In this document: piece by piece, positions 36,906 through 49,217 of the stretch
Position numbering within the stretch: position 1 is the stretch's first letter
Layout: the number at the start of each line of letters is the position of its first letter
Assembly: GCA_905182985.1 (NCBI GenBank)
Contig: CAJJDN010000179.1
Span: 103,812-167,811, forward strand
Source: Paramecium sonneborni
Lineage: Eukaryota > Ciliophora > Oligohymenophorea > Peniculida > Parameciidae
Length of the DNA stretch: 64,000 nucleotides
Direction: 5' to 3'
Translations under genes and position numbers: made by a program
The notes under the pieces: model-generated
What the model was told of the DNA's origin: nothing
Seen by the model: only the letters and a program-made list of their open reading frames with translations
Databases searched by the model: none

Positions 36906-38062
36906 ATGATAGGAATGACAGACGATGGATCATCTACATATAGAGTAGAATTAGCTAAATACCCAATATTGAACCCTGTGGCTCCTCCTGTCTAATATGT
37001 GCAAATGAGTGATGCAAAAGAAGCTATAACAATTGTAAAAACAGAGTCAGAAACATCAAGAGAGGTTTTCTTAGTGGAGTACTATAAGAAAATACTAAGA
37101 TAACACTTGATTATCTTAGGATTGTTCTTATTTGGTTTGATGGAGTGGTTTGCAAATATAGTAGTGGAGTTTAGTTACTATGATAATAGTTTCAGATGGA
37201 CATTCTATGTATTTGTAGTAACACTAATCATAATGGCTTTAGGATTACCAATCACAAGATCAATAAGAGGAATAGTAAGATATTAATTACATACCTTTAG
37301 GTCAAATATTAGAACTGCATATTTAATGTTTAGACAGTATTAATAGGAATGGTACTTATTGGAATAGGAAATAAATGTAATAATAGACATTCAACAGCAA
37401 CAATTTGGTGGATAATAATTACATTGTTAATTCTGATTGCACATAGCATAGCATAATTTATGCTTGTTAAACATAACATTACACATTATTACACAATGTT
37501 TATGAAGTTTGCTATAATGGGTTCAATCATATTAAATTTTATTGTTGGATTGTGTGCATCATAATTAGATAGTTCATTTCCTGTTGCTGAAGCTATCATA
37601 ATCTATTCAATCTATTATTTCAATCAACTCAATGAACATTTACTCAAGAATCCTAATGATTTACCTGAAGATCTTTCTATTGTAGAAAGAATCTAAATTA
37701 TTAATAAAATTTAAGCACTTTTCAATTAGGAAGCATAATCAAATTAAGTTATTGAATAAATCAAAGATACCCATTGTGTTATTAATAGATATCTTGCCAT
37801 AGTCATTTCAAGTGTTGTGGCTTATATACTTATATTGATTCTTAGTATTATCACCGGAAATGCATTATTTATAGTCATAGTTGTTGTTGTTTCTATTTCA
37901 CTCTTAAGTGTCTTACTCAACACATAAGTAGCATCAAGAGTATTTATTATCATTTATTCATAGACACTCTTATAAGAAGATGCTGCCTTTGCTGTCTGTC
38001 TAACCTATTTAGATCTAGCAAGTCCACTTAAGAATATTTTAAAAGGAATCATTTCTAAATGA
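36906..38062 (+). CDS. Multipass membrane protein, unknown family
   Basis: 376 aa; one 26-nt intron (37275-37300). After about 60 soluble residues there are seven or eight hydrophobic spans, including HLIILGLFLFGLMEWFAN, FYVFVVTLIIMALGLPI, WWIIITLLILIAHSIAQF, FAIMGSIILNFIVGLCAS, LAIVISSVVAYILILILSII and ALFIVIVVVVSISLLSVLL. A soluble helical loop (residues about 240-290, ..SIVERIQIINKIQALF..) separates the last pair from the others. No transporter or channel signature stands out. The start ATG 36906 gives exons that divide evenly into codons. Confidence 0.8.
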
Positions 38063-39035
38063 TGATGACTTCAATTTATCATAAATACATACAAAATTAT
38101 CATTATTTTCATACAATTCTATCTACTTTACATTTATATTAATCTATCTACCTTTACAAAATAATTATTATGAATACTCATCAAAACATTTATTCTGTTT
38201 TATTCATTATTTATTTATACTATTGGAATATTATATCAATTATTTCTACATTTTTGTTACTCTCATTAACTTTTGATTATGTGTTTCTATTCAAAAGTTT
38301 ATAATCTTTTTAATACTTTTATTTTAAACTCTAAAACAAAAAAAAGTATTTTTAGGCTGAAATAATAACTTTTTCCCCAAAATCTAAACTCATCAAAAGG
38401 TTTTCTAATGACCCTTAAATAATAGAAAATATTTATTACAGAATTTTACTCTATTTTGCTTTCCAACGCTAAATTGTTAATAATATTTAATTTATTTTCA
38501 ATAAAAAAGAAGAAAATTAACTTTAATGATAACTAATAAAATCAATTACTTTTTTTTTCATTCAACATACTAATGGGTTTTAAGAGTATTATTTAATATA
38601 AAATTTGCCGTAATTTTAGTTTTTTTAAATCAATTTCTTTTTATAATTTTAATGATTCTTATCTTGTTTACCATCATAACCTACCTCGGAAATAAATTTT
38701 TAATATTAAAATAAAAATATATATGTTTGAAGTCAATCTAATAAGTATTATTTAGTTCGGCTTATTTTTCAATTCTTTATTTTTTAAATCTAAATTGTTC
38801 AATAAATATTTTTTATTGATATATTTAAAACTTAGAAATAAAGAATTGATTAGTTATTTAGATTATATTATGTAGACTCTCTAAATAACTCAGAATTTGT
38901 AGAATATGAATTATTTTTTTAATTATGGAATATTCCTTATTATTTGATTGTCTCAAATAGGCATCAGAATTGATTAGGCAATTTATTATTGATAGCATTT
39001 AAAGTTTTCAATAAAAACTAAAATTAAAATACTAA
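38063..39035. other. AT-rich intergenic region, about 1 kb
   Basis: Long T- and A-rich stretches with frequent TGA in every frame; no gene, repeat array or RNA seen. Confidence 0.5.
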
Positions 39036-39449
39036 ATGGGTTCGACATGTATCAAAATTTAAATTACAACTGATGATTTAATCTTAAGTTAAGAAAGTGC
39101 TCAAGAAATTCACATGAATATCTAATAATCAAAAGAACAAAAAAAAACTGAAGATTTATCTATATTTTCAGATGATGAAATTTAATTCACAAGTCATTCA
39201 TTTGAAGAAATCAAAGTTGATTAAATATAATCAAATAACTCTAAGATCAAATAAATAGATTAGAGTTTAAAAATTAAAAGCATACTTAAAACATCTAGTC
39301 ACTCTCAAATTGTACAATCTCCCAACATTAGAAAATCAGTCAGTTTTTGTTTCATCAATCCAGACCAATATAAACAAATGATAAATTGCAAATCAAACAT
39401 CAGTCAAGCTCAACAAGAATTCTTAAATACTCTCTATGCATCTTAATGA
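39036..39449 (+). CDS. Small protein with MGSTCIK acylation motif and a PP1-type docking motif
   Basis: 137 aa, single exon. MGSTCIK fits N-myristoylation (Gly2, Ser3) plus a nearby palmitoylable Cys. The body is disordered-looking, rich in Ser/Gln/Asp/Lys. Near residue 105, RKSVSFCF contains K-S-V-S-F, which fits the RVxF consensus ([RK]-x-[VI]-x-[FW]) used by regulators to dock on protein phosphatase 1; the upstream ILKTSSHS and flanking basic residues are also typical. A membrane-tethered PP1 regulator is therefore a reasonable but unproven guess. Such short motifs also occur by chance. Confidence 0.65.
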
Positions 39450-39591
39450 CTTTAATTTATAATGTATTTACTACTGTTTTAAACTCTAAACTTGGTAATT
39501 TACACTAAAACTAAACTATTATTTACAAATTTAGTTTCTAGATTGCTACGATATGATTGTATAATAATTTTATAAAAATTATATTTATTTT

Positions 39592-39876
39592 TCATGTTCT
39601 TTTGTTAATATTTTTCTTACTAAAGACTTAAAAGGGTTAATTAACTGTTTCAAATTCTTTATTGTCAGTATTTTCAGTAACTTCTTTTAATGTTTCTGTT
39701 ACTTAATCAGTCTCTTTGAAATTAATCAAATGTGAATATTTTTTTGTTATCGGTATTTCTTCTTGATTTTTATTGTTTTTGCAATCCTTATTCTAACAGC
39801 AGTGACAATTTCCACAACCACTAAATCTTTAATAAACTTTTCCTAGCCTAAGAATAGTATTAGAAACTTTTTGCAT
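39592..39876 (-). CDS. Small hypothetical protein with Cys cluster
   Basis: 94 aa, single exon. Residues 24-36 read CGNCHCCQNKDC, five cysteines and one His within 12 residues, a possible metal site. The rest is charged (Lys/Glu/Thr/Asn). It converges with the MGSTCIK gene. I know no family for it; the open frame ending in TGA and the Cys cluster are the only support. Confidence 0.5.
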
Positions 39877-40608
39877 TTTATTTATTAATATTTATTAATA
39901 ATAATCATTATTGATAACTAAAGTCAATTTTCATATTAACATTTTATCACACTGACATAACTCAATGACATAAACCCAAATTTATTTATAAAAAATAATA
40001 TGTAAAAATTAACATCTTTAATAGTATCTATTTTATATTAAAATAAGCAAATTTAGCGCAAAAATTTTTGTAGCATATTTTTCAAACCAAATGATTAGTT
40101 CTAAATAGACGATAGGAGTCTCCTTTGAATTACTAAAGAATGAGAAAGACCAGCAAGATGTCTGTTTGGCCCTCACTTGTGTCTTTTTTGTGAGAATTAG
40201 AAGGAAGAATGTTGATGATATTTTTATTTTTTTATTTATGAAAGTTTACTAAAAAATTGTTTCGTTATATCTTAATTATTGATCATTCATTCATAATCTT
40301 GTTTTTTTATTAAAGTAATATAATTAGCAATAATAAAAAAACTTAAAATTCAAATCTCCTAAACATCAATACAATTAACTATATTTATAAAAGTACTTTT
40401 ATAAGATAGATAACCTCATACTGTTATCATAATTTATTTTCATCAATTTCTAATTTGATTAAGAGGAAAAAAATATCTTTTTTCCTTAAAATTAGATAAT
40501 TATATATGGAGAAGATTGAATCTTTTTTTTTGAGAAGGTAATCTTTAAATAATAATACAAATTAATTCTTTTAATTAAAGTAATAGAATAAAAATATAAA
40601 TATTTATC
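39877..40608. other. AT-rich intergenic region
   Basis: Contains a short plus-strand frame from ATG 40091 (MISSKQTIGVSFELL.., 64 codons) that is unsupported by any motif. Otherwise featureless. Confidence 0.4.
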
Positions 40609-41325
40609 TCATATTAATAAACCATCTACTTATTAAATCCAAGAGCACCTATTTTCTTTAGCCAAAGACTCTAGAAAATTGATAGTTTCATAGTATAAGC
40701 TTTCAACTTAATAGTCTTTGTGATATATGGTTTTCTTAAGTTATTTTCTAGCATAAGATATTATTTTTAATCCTTTTTAGTAAAAAATTGAAAATTAAGA
40801 ATTTTAAGTGTTTTTACAGAAGAATTTCATCAAGTAATATTTAGAATTTTAAAATTAAGATTGTTTTGGAATACTTTGTTTAATTAAGTTATAGGTGTTT
40901 TAAAAATGAATCTTTTTAAATTATTTAAATTAAATTTTATTTTCTTGAAGGAAAGATTCATCATTTGTTTAATTAGATTACTATTTGTTTAGTTAGATAA
41001 ATTTTTATTCAAGTAATTTTTTACAATAAAATTTCTTTTAGTAATCTCCAATCCAAGAATTCAATTCTTCACAAATATTAACTTTTTTGATTAAAATATT
41101 GTTTTCAATAGATAATCCATAACATTATTCTTTATTCAATTCATTTGGCTGAAGTAGAAAGATTGTAAAATCTGAATATTCATTTATTATATTTCCTATA
41201 AAAGTAATTGCGTCTTCTTCGCATTTGTTACATTCTATATTGAATAACAATTTATATATAAACTACTTCTCTTATAACTTCTGAACTGCAGAGAAGAACA
41301 TTGTGGATTATTTCTCAAGAATCAT
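40609..41325 (-). CDS. Hypothetical protein, start uncertain
   Basis: A continuous TGA-free frame of 238 codons from ATG 41325 to TGA 40609-40611. The frame also stays open upstream to about 41420 (VVIFEVAKFQILKFVIELQ) without an ATG, so a first exon may be missing; another short frame from 41516 (MEESQEKNRLQ) could supply it, but no clean splice was found. Visible features: a two-Cys group ECNKCEED, a stretch LSIENNILIKKVNICEELNSWI, and a Lys/Gln/Phe-rich C-terminal half. No family recognised. Confidence 0.5.
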
Positions 41326-41714
41326 TTGTAATTCTATCACAAATTTTAATATTTAAAATTTTGCTACTTCAAAAATTACAACGAAATATAATGGATATGA
41401 ATAAATTAATAATCAATATGTTCAAAATAAACAGGAGTAATGATAATAAAGAGGTATCTTAACAAATACTATTAAAAAACTAGTTATAATCTATTTTTTT
41501 CTTGAGATTCTTCCATTTAATTTTACTATTCACTAATAAAAAATGAGAATTGGAATAGATATAAAAAAATTTAGATTTTGATTGTAAAATTAAGATATCC
41601 TTTACATAAAAATTTATTTATTTATTTATTTATTCTATTAGAATAATGAATAAGGAATAATTTGTTTAAGTTAATAAAGAAAAAACAGTAATAAAAAAAA
41701 ATAAATCAACCCAT
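41326..41714. other. Short AT-rich spacer
   Basis: Holds the unplaced upstream exon candidates of the preceding gene; nothing else is visible before the cyclin stop codon. Confidence 0.4.
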
Positions 41715-42682
41715 TCAAGAAATATCTTTATCTTTTTGCAATTACATATGCTTTACAATTTCTCTTTTTAAATTTACACTCTCTTTTAATGTTATCATAA
41801 TTAAATTTGAAATTTCCTAGTTTTAATAGAGTTAATTGTATACTTTGATTTCATGTTAGAAATGTAACCCATATTGAGATGCAAAACTATTCCAGTTAAT
41901 TGATATATTTAACATGATGGCACTTGTAAAAAGTGAAGCACATGCAATTTTGGATGGTTCATATTTAATAATATTAATATTATAAACAGCCACATCTAAA
42001 AGTAATAAGGAATATGAGAGCCAATTGTTGGTTTTTTCAACTATATTGATAATGGTCCAATAATAATTGAGCCAAACATAAGAGGATGCTGTAACTAATT
42101 TAAAATCTAGGATAGATAATAACTCTTTTTCCATTTAAAATATTTCTTGCATTTCATCTCTATCATGTGCATAACGCCATAATGGACTTGGATAAATCTA
42201 TAAAATGAGAATAAAAATACTTCTTCATATTTGGAAGCAATAAAATAACATGTTTTATATATAGACTCGATTTGAGCGGTAAATATTCTATTTGTACTTA
42301 AATAAACATCTAGTAAATAAATAGTTTAATGAAAAGTTCTTCTCTAAGCTTTATGTGTAGTGCATAGTTTATGAACTTCGTCTATCTTATGGATATTATA
42401 CATAATGAATACCATTTATGCTCTCATTTCTGGATTGAGATCAGATTAGATATCTAAAAAATAATTTGGATTTAGAAAAGACATGTTGACATTCTAAAAT
42501 GATTAAAACGCAATATTAACCTGTTGTGTTTAAAGAGTGAAAAAGATTTACTTGATGTATAGTAAAACTTATTATGGATCATGAGTGTGTTTTGATTCTT
42601 TTCTCTTGAATGAGTTAGGTTGATTAACATAGTAATTAGACCGATCTGTAAATGGTCTTATCATTTTTTAGATGTACTCCAT
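41715..42682 (-). CDS. Cyclin
   Basis: 314 aa; a 23-nt intron (42198-42220) restores the frame in the middle of the cyclin box. The N-terminal box is recognisable: NPEMRAQMVFIMYNIH, RRTFHQTIYLLDVYLS and YKTCYFIASKYEE, where the last is the hallmark ASKYEE. After the intron come YPSPLWRYAHDRDEMQ, MEKELLSILDFKL and the second cyclin fold (SLLLLDVAVYN, PSKIACASLFTSAI). The mitotic A/B-type fold order suggests a CDK-activating cyclin, with a short 80-residue N-terminus lacking an obvious destruction box. With the Aurora kinase it is the second cell-cycle gene here, but they are 16 kb apart. Confidence 0.92.
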
Positions 42683-43333
42683 TAAATAATTTAATGATTA
42701 ATAAAGCAGCAAACAATAAACTTGGTTATTTGCTTTAAAATATTATATTTGACTTTAAAAATATTACTATTATAAAATTTAAAACCTCAAATTTATTATA
42801 TGTTCATTCATTTTATATCTGAAAATCAATTTGGATTTGTCATCATATTTTATTTTAAAATTGTGTTAAAATAAAAATATTCAGATCAAAGTGTTATTTT
42901 TGTAAAGAGAGCATTTTCTTATTATTATTCTATTTAAGTTTATATTAATTAATCATACTCGGAGACTTGGTCAATTTAATCTTAGGAGAATACAAAAATG
43001 AATTATTTTAGATTGTGATAGGATTAGGAATGTATTAAATTAAATATTGAATAATTATCTTTATTTATATATTTTAAATTTTAACTAAGACAAAACTTGA
43101 TTAGATAAATATAGAAAGAGAATAAGTTTGAAGTAAGTTGAGTTATTCAAGAATAATTGTAAAAATATGAATGTTTTTACTCATAATAAAAAAATAAGGA
43201 ATATAAATATAATAGTAAAAAATAAGAGTCTAAAATATTAAACAGGATTGAATTTGGAACAAAAGTATAAAAAATAATAATTGAATGAAGAAAAGATATA
43301 TAAATAATTAATGTAAATAATAATAATTCTAAA
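42683..43333. other. AT-rich intergenic region
   Basis: Between the cyclin start and the carboxypeptidase stop (both minus strand). Only short broken frames; nothing recognised. Confidence 0.5.
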
Positions 43334-44841
43334 TCAATTAGGTAAAGGAATACCATAAATGAAATTATTGATCATTACAAGAGCAGGTAATGGTTAATCC
43401 ATTGGTACCATATGTCCGGCATTTCTGATTGTAACAAACCATAAACCATCTAAAACCCATACATTTCCTGCATTTTGATCTTCTCCACTTTTATTTCCTG
43501 GAATAGTCCAAGCTCTCCAAGGTTCAATTGTATGTAAACCTATATTAAATATAAATACAAATAAAACCTAATTCGTTTTATAAATTATTCAACCAAAAGA
43601 ATGTTCCAGTAATAGGCACAACTCCATCTACATCTCCACTAAATTTAAGTATTCTAATGCCACTCTTAATTAATTTAGGATATAAATAATATGTTGCTCT
43701 TGGATCCTTTGTGTATTTGATTGTACTACTACAATCTTCCCATTCCTTGTTAAGTTTAGAAGTATCAATATTAATGGCTTTTATGAATTCTGGATTTGTA
43801 AAATAATAAAATAATCCTTATGCTTCTGAACAAGATGGAACTGTTCCTGGTTCTCTTTCAAAAGGATCAAGTGTCATTTTAGATCTTTTAATTGTTTCAC
43901 CATTGAATTTTGTTATTGGATTTAAATAACATTTTCCATAGATATTATAAGGATTATAATAAAATTCACTATTATTATAGAATTACTGCTTACTAACTCA
44001 AATTGATCTCTTCTTAAGTTCTTCCATAAAGATCTTTACAATATTAAGTTGTAGAATTAAAACAATTATCTCTTTATGAATCTATCTCTTCCCATAATTT
44101 TTCACTTATTAAATGATGACTATGCATAAATTCAAATTTATGAATTGGAAATCTCTTTGCCTCTATTGTACATTCTGTATAATCTGTACAACCATTCCCA
44201 ATCATTAAACCAACTAAATTTATTCTCTTTGTTGCTACTTTATTATATTCTATGATTTCATTCGCTAATAATGGTATATATGTTCCAGCATAACTCTCTC
44301 CGCTTATATAAAATTCATGAGTGCTAAGTTCAGGAAACTTTTTAAAAAATTCAATCACTGCTTATAAATTATCTTTAGCTGAACTTGCGTCACTTGTGTG
44401 CTCATCACCATATGAAAATCCAACTGTTGCTGGAGATTCCAAATAAAACATATGTGCCTACATATTCAATATCATATCTATACAGTATTTGTCCATGAAT
44501 ATGCATTCACTCTTAAATCATTTGTACCCAAATTAAATACAAAAGGACCATTCTCATTTAATGCTCCATATAAAGAAGAACATCCTGGGCCTCCATTCAA
44601 CCATAATATTACTGGACTATCATCACTCATATTTTGATATTATTGAGGAAACATGAAATAATGAAATTATTTACTCCCATCGTCATTTATCTTTAAATAT
44701 CCTGAAAACCTTTTATTTTTATACTTTTTTCATATACCATTATCCAGAATAAGGAATCTTGAACCTAGCATAATCTTTCACCAAATCTTCTGTTGGAAAA
44801 CAATGTATCACAACAATACTCAATAATAGATACAAGTTCAT
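43334..44841 (-). CDS. Serine carboxypeptidase (peptidase family S10)
   Basis: 466 aa after removal of introns 44710-44737, 44458-44483, 43969-43993 and 43540-43567. A signal peptide ([15 protein letters not shown]) directs it to the secretory path, most likely to lysosomes or phagosomes or to secretion. Substrate-binding [10 protein letters not shown] near residue 83 and the full catalytic triad are present: Ser in [12 protein letters not shown], Asp in [10 protein letters not shown] and His in [11 protein letters not shown]. Length equals that of typical S10 enzymes (CPY, cathepsin A), which cleave C-terminal residues at acidic pH. All catalytic residues are intact, so it should be active. 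Confidence 0.95.
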
Positions 44842-45062
44842 TTGATGTAATTTTATTTTAATAATAACTTAAACTCATATAATTTCCAAAAAATCCTTTT
44901 AAACTCATCACCAATATCGATATATTGATTATTACTATATTTTACATAATTTTCATTCATATTTTAATACTAAATATCAAACCTATTATTGTTTCCATCA
45001 ATTCAATGAATTTATTACATCACATTTTCAATTTTAATTAATATTTATTCCATATATAATAA

Positions 45063-45705
45063 TCATAACAATGTTTGCATCGATGAACAACCTTTCATTT
45101 TGATGCTTTGCTATCTCTTCAGTATTCTAGCCTATATTATGTCTGCTTATTAATTTAAATCCTGTCTAACCTTTTAATCTGTACTTGTAGTGTTTGCTGT
45201 GAAATCGGTCACCATTGTATTCAGTATTTCAGCTATGATGAATATGATTACATTTTTACAGTGTTAATCTGCAGCTTCATGAAGCTTAATTTATAGTGTG
45301 ACTTATTTAGATCTAAGTTTCTTATCCACGACTTATTAATCAGATAATAAAGGCGGGGGAAGATCTGAAATTGAGGATCTCTTAATTGGACTAATTGTCT
45401 TAGATGATTCTATTTCAGATTTAGAATTGATAATGAGCATTAGTGTTTTGGTTTCACTCAAAGCTTATTGAATCTTATCCAAAAAATAATATTTGATTGG
45501 ATCTTGTATATTATCAAAATATTCCACACACTTTCTATTGAATAATATATATCAATTACCTATACATAGCCAAAGCCTATTGTACAGCATCAAGTTGTGG
45601 TTCTTTGATTATAGACTTCTCAATGGAAAGAAGATTATAGTAGAATTGCTTATCAATGGTATTGCTTTGAATAGGAAGAGACTTTTCATTGTTAGATTAC
45701 CTCAT
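45063..45705 (-). CDS. Hypothetical helical protein
   Basis: 205 aa; a 25-nt intron (45535-45559) restores frame. The N-terminal 90 residues are helical (QFYYNLLSIEKSIIK; AVQQALAMYRKCVEYFDNI), with a rhythm that slightly recalls MIT or other three-helix bundles. Then comes a Ser/Pro linker (ISPIKRSSISDLPPPLL) that looks phosphorylatable, then another helical region (EAADQHCKNVIIFIIAEIL) and a Gln/Lys tail. No firm family. It follows the SET gene on the same strand with 49 bp between. Confidence 0.6.
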
Positions 45706-45754
45706 AATTTGTTAATTATAAATAATTTTAACATTTTTGATCATTCATTTTCTC

Positions 45755-47110
45755 TCATTTACTAAAAAAAGTTAAATTATTTTATAGTATGGTCATCTCA
45801 TCTTTTTAGATTTTGTAAAGATCTTACAATTCTTTTCCAATAGGTTTAGAAATCTATTTATAAGTGGATAAGGCATTTTTGATGTGTTTAATCATAAATT
45901 ATTTGACCAACATTTCATTTTCTTCACTAATTTTAGATAGGAATGAATTGAATTCCAGATTAGGATTGATGGAAAATTCTTGTTCTGTAAGAAAGTAAAT
46001 TCTTAGATACCTAGTAATAGAGAGGAGTGAAATACTGCAATAGTTGAACATTAATTTTATTAGTGAACAGGATTTATCTTTCAATATTGGTGATTTCACT
46101 TTATCTAAGCCACTTTTATTTTTATTCAAATAGTTATTCAGTAAAATTAATGGCAGAGGTGAAATCTAAATCAATAGGCATTTCATTAAAAGGATTATCA
46201 TCAACAATAATACCATGTCTCATTAATAAATCATGATTACTCAAATTACCATAATTGATGGTTAATTTCTAATGGGAATAAATAAAGATAATTACATCTC
46301 CAGGTTCAATAAGTTTTTTGGCTGTAAAATCGACGAAGCTCATATTTTCATGACTTAAATAGCAACCATCTAGATAACAATTAGGATCAAAGGAATGATC
46401 AAATTGGTAAACTAATGGAGATACTATCTAAACAGATTGCATATCAAAATATTTAGGTTTTCTAGATAGAAATTAATAATATTACTATGGATTGAAACAT
46501 ATTAACTAAGATCTGACTGCTTAGAATAACTTTAAGAAATCAAGTGCACTTAATCCATAAACTTTACTCAATTGTAATTCATTATACATTGATTAACATT
46601 ATAGAAGTGTACCTTCAATAAGATTAGCCAGATTCCTAGAGGAAATAAGATCAATCACAGTTTGAGGCCATAATAAAGGAGTGTTAGGAGGTTGAATCAT
46701 ATTTGCAAATGGAGAGTGTGTTAATGATTAGTCTTTTTGATGCACGAATATTTGCATAATAATTTTAAGTAATCCTGTGACCAAATATTATTATTCCACT
46801 TTTTCACCACATATTTTGTGAGCGATTTACGATGCTATGGTCTAATTGATTTGCAACTACATACCTGAAGTTCTTATTATTTCCTAGTATCACAACCTAC
46901 AAATTCTACACTTGTAAAACATTTCTCAGTTGAAATAAGCATAATCTATTGATTAGCCTTAATTTGTTAAGCTGCATACATCCCACCTCTAAAATCAATG
47001 GATTGCATCACTCTTAAATAAGAAGGAGGCATTCTCAACCATTTCAAATACTATTATCCCAACAAACTACCATAACTTGATGTCAGTCCAGCTATTAATT
47101 TCTCTTGCAT
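45755..47110 (-). CDS. SET-domain protein lysine methyltransferase, SETD6/Rubisco-LSMT class
   Basis: 435 aa; introns 46842-46864 and 46011-46035. The split SET fold is visible: RGGMYAAQQIKANQQIMLIS at the start, DHSFDPNCYLD (the NHS..PN-type motif) and INYGNLSNHDLLMRHGI, the catalytic Tyr-containing C-SET motif in which INYG, S and N-x-L are typical of the LSMT/SETD3/SETD6 branch. The C-terminal helical region (LRIYFLTEQEF; IKHIKNALSTYKQ) corresponds to the Rubisco-LSMT substrate-binding domain. These enzymes methylate lysines (or, for SETD3, histidine) on non-histone proteins using AdoMet. Confidence 0.88.
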
Positions 47111-47723
47111 TTATTAATAATTTAATTAAATTCCTTATATATATATATATATTTATATATATTATTTATAAAATTCATGTATATACAATTTATTCATAAA
47201 TACCAATACATTTCTTAATATTTACATAATATATCTGAAATATATTTATTACAACCTAATTCGTTTATATTTATACTTTACACGTTCATCTTTCTCTCAT
47301 TCTTATTTAAATTTCTCTCTATCCCAATTGCTAAATCTTCATCTCATTCTCTTAACGTACTTTCCATTCACATTTCCATACTTCTAATCTAATCAACCTC
47401 TATTTCACTTATTCTTCTCCTTCTCTTTAAACCTCATCTTTATTTTCCTCACTCTCTCTTAATTAATTCCTCAATTCATAATTGTATAATTGTTTCAACT
47501 CCCCAATCTACAATCATGCATATTTTCAAAGATCATGAGTTTACAAATTGCTATATGAATATATATGAGAATTAATAATCAATTAAAATGTGAGTGGACC
47601 CTATACACAAACTGTGATAACAAATCTGTTATTTCTGGAAAAAAGTTTAATTCATCTATCATTTAAGTTAGATCACTACATTCCACTCTCTCACCCTCTC
47701 TCTTGTAATTCAATCTTCTATAC
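47111..47723. other. AT-rich intergenic region
   Basis: An (AT)n stretch around 47138-47162, then C/T-rich stretches on the plus strand. No gene recognised between the SET gene start and the Myb gene stop. Confidence 0.5.
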
Positions 47724-48206
47724 TCACTAATTATTCATTAATACATTAACATACCTTCCTAATATCTAATCCCATCGAAATCTAAGGTATTTATAATATC
47801 TATTCTTTATTGCATTTTAGTTCCTGTCTGTAAAGAATTTTGCTATATCTCCAAACTTTGGACCATACTCTAACACCAGACTTAGAATTTTCTTGTCTTC
47901 CTCAAAGTTGAATGGATTGTTATTATTCATCTCTGTCATTTTAGTATTTCTTCTCTTCTTTTTGTAATGAAATTCCACTCGCTTCTTCTTCTTTATCTTC
48001 TTACCTTATTGTTTTAAGGAACAAACATCTTAATCCACTATTTGTGTTAAAGAAGGATTCTCCTAATTCAAGTTAAATAACAAAGAAGAGTTTTCATCAT
48101 GACATTCCAAATCCTTCTCTAATTACAAGAAGTTGATGTAATTTTATTACTCTGCACAATCTTACATTAAATTTAATATGAAATTAGCTCTTTACTGCAT
48201 AGGCAT
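47724..48206 (-). CDS. Myb/SANT DNA-binding protein, copy 1
   Basis: 160 aa, single exon. The C-terminal half has one Myb-type helix-turn-helix: FNFEEDKKILSLVLEYGPKF, GDIAKFFTDRNQNAIKNRYY and KYLRFRW. The usual first Trp is Phe, but the third-helix pattern N-x-IKNRYY-x-LR is kept, so DNA binding is likely. A basic patch (KKIKKKKRVEFHYKKKRR) precedes it and could be a nuclear signal. The N-terminal half is acidic and Gln-rich. A paralogue with the same layout is at 56698-57245. Confidence 0.85.
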
Positions 48207-49217
48207 TTATATTATCGAAAAATTATAAAATCTTTTTTTATTTGCATATATTAATACAGTCTTTAATATTAATTCTAAATTAATTCAATATCGTTCAGTT
48301 GGTAAAGATATAATTTCTCGTTTAATTGGTATTTAATAACTTTCTGCTATTAAGTATTTTATTCCATATATACCAAATTTATTTCTAAATATTAATCTCT
48401 CCCCTCATTTCAATAACTTTTATTCTCTAAACCTTCATCATTTATCCAATTCAATAAATATTTTACTACACATCTTCTATTTACACACGTATTTTACAAT
48501 AATTGAACATTATATAAAAACAAACAAATAATCATATTACAATAATAAGCTATAGCATTATTTCATTCAGGTTCTATCCAAGTTTCAATTCTTTTGTCTA
48601 ATTTTCTTATTTGAATACCTAAGATTTTTCTTATATTTAGAATATATAACTTTTATTATTTAAAATTATTTAAAATTTATTCGGTATTTTTCCTTTCCAA
48701 ACTCTAAATTTATATTTCCATTAGAAATATTAAATATCAGAAGAAAATTTTCCATTTTGAAAAACAATATTATAAGACACAAGAATATACTATTAAGTTT
48801 ATTCCTTAATTTAATCCAAATTATAAAAAATTATTTAAATCATAAATTTCTTTTTTCAATTACTTTAGATTAGACATCTTAGATAAATGATATTTAGAAT
48901 GAATTGAATGCATTGTGAGTAATTTTTAAATTTCTAGAAAAATGAATTTAATTATTTAAATTTATATTGTATATAAATTTTAAAATAAAAAACAATAATC
49001 TCTTTGTTTCACAAATTTGTCATGCATTCATAATATATAGAGGAGCAAATAATATTGTTTTGAGTATTGCTTTCAATATAGATAAAAAAAGGCCTACAGA
49101 TAAAGATAAAAGTTTAGCGATGGAGATTTGCTATATTATTGTTATAATTTGTGAATAAAGAGTTTATGTTAAGAATTGAGGAGAGTAATAAGAAATAATA
49201 TATATAATTAATTAATT
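48207..49217. other. AT-rich intergenic region, 1 kb
   Basis: Divergent spacer between the Myb gene (minus) and the pecanex gene (plus). A short frame near 48967-49158 has no support. No conserved element seen. Confidence 0.5.

Noticed and set aside
40091..40285. 64-codon frame MISSKQTIG..
   Set aside because: No motif or splice support; open frames of this length are common when only TGA stops.
45493..45765. 90-codon plus-strand frame
   Set aside because: Antisense to the 45063-45705 and SET genes, whose minus-strand frames are better supported.
48285..48330. GTTCAGTTGGT resembling a tRNA D-arm
   Set aside because: No matching D-stem, anticodon stem, T-arm or acceptor pairing follows, so it is not a tRNA.
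48967..49158. 63-codon plus-strand frame upstream of the pecanex gene
   Set aside because: AT-rich composition, no motif, not joinable to the pecanex exons.
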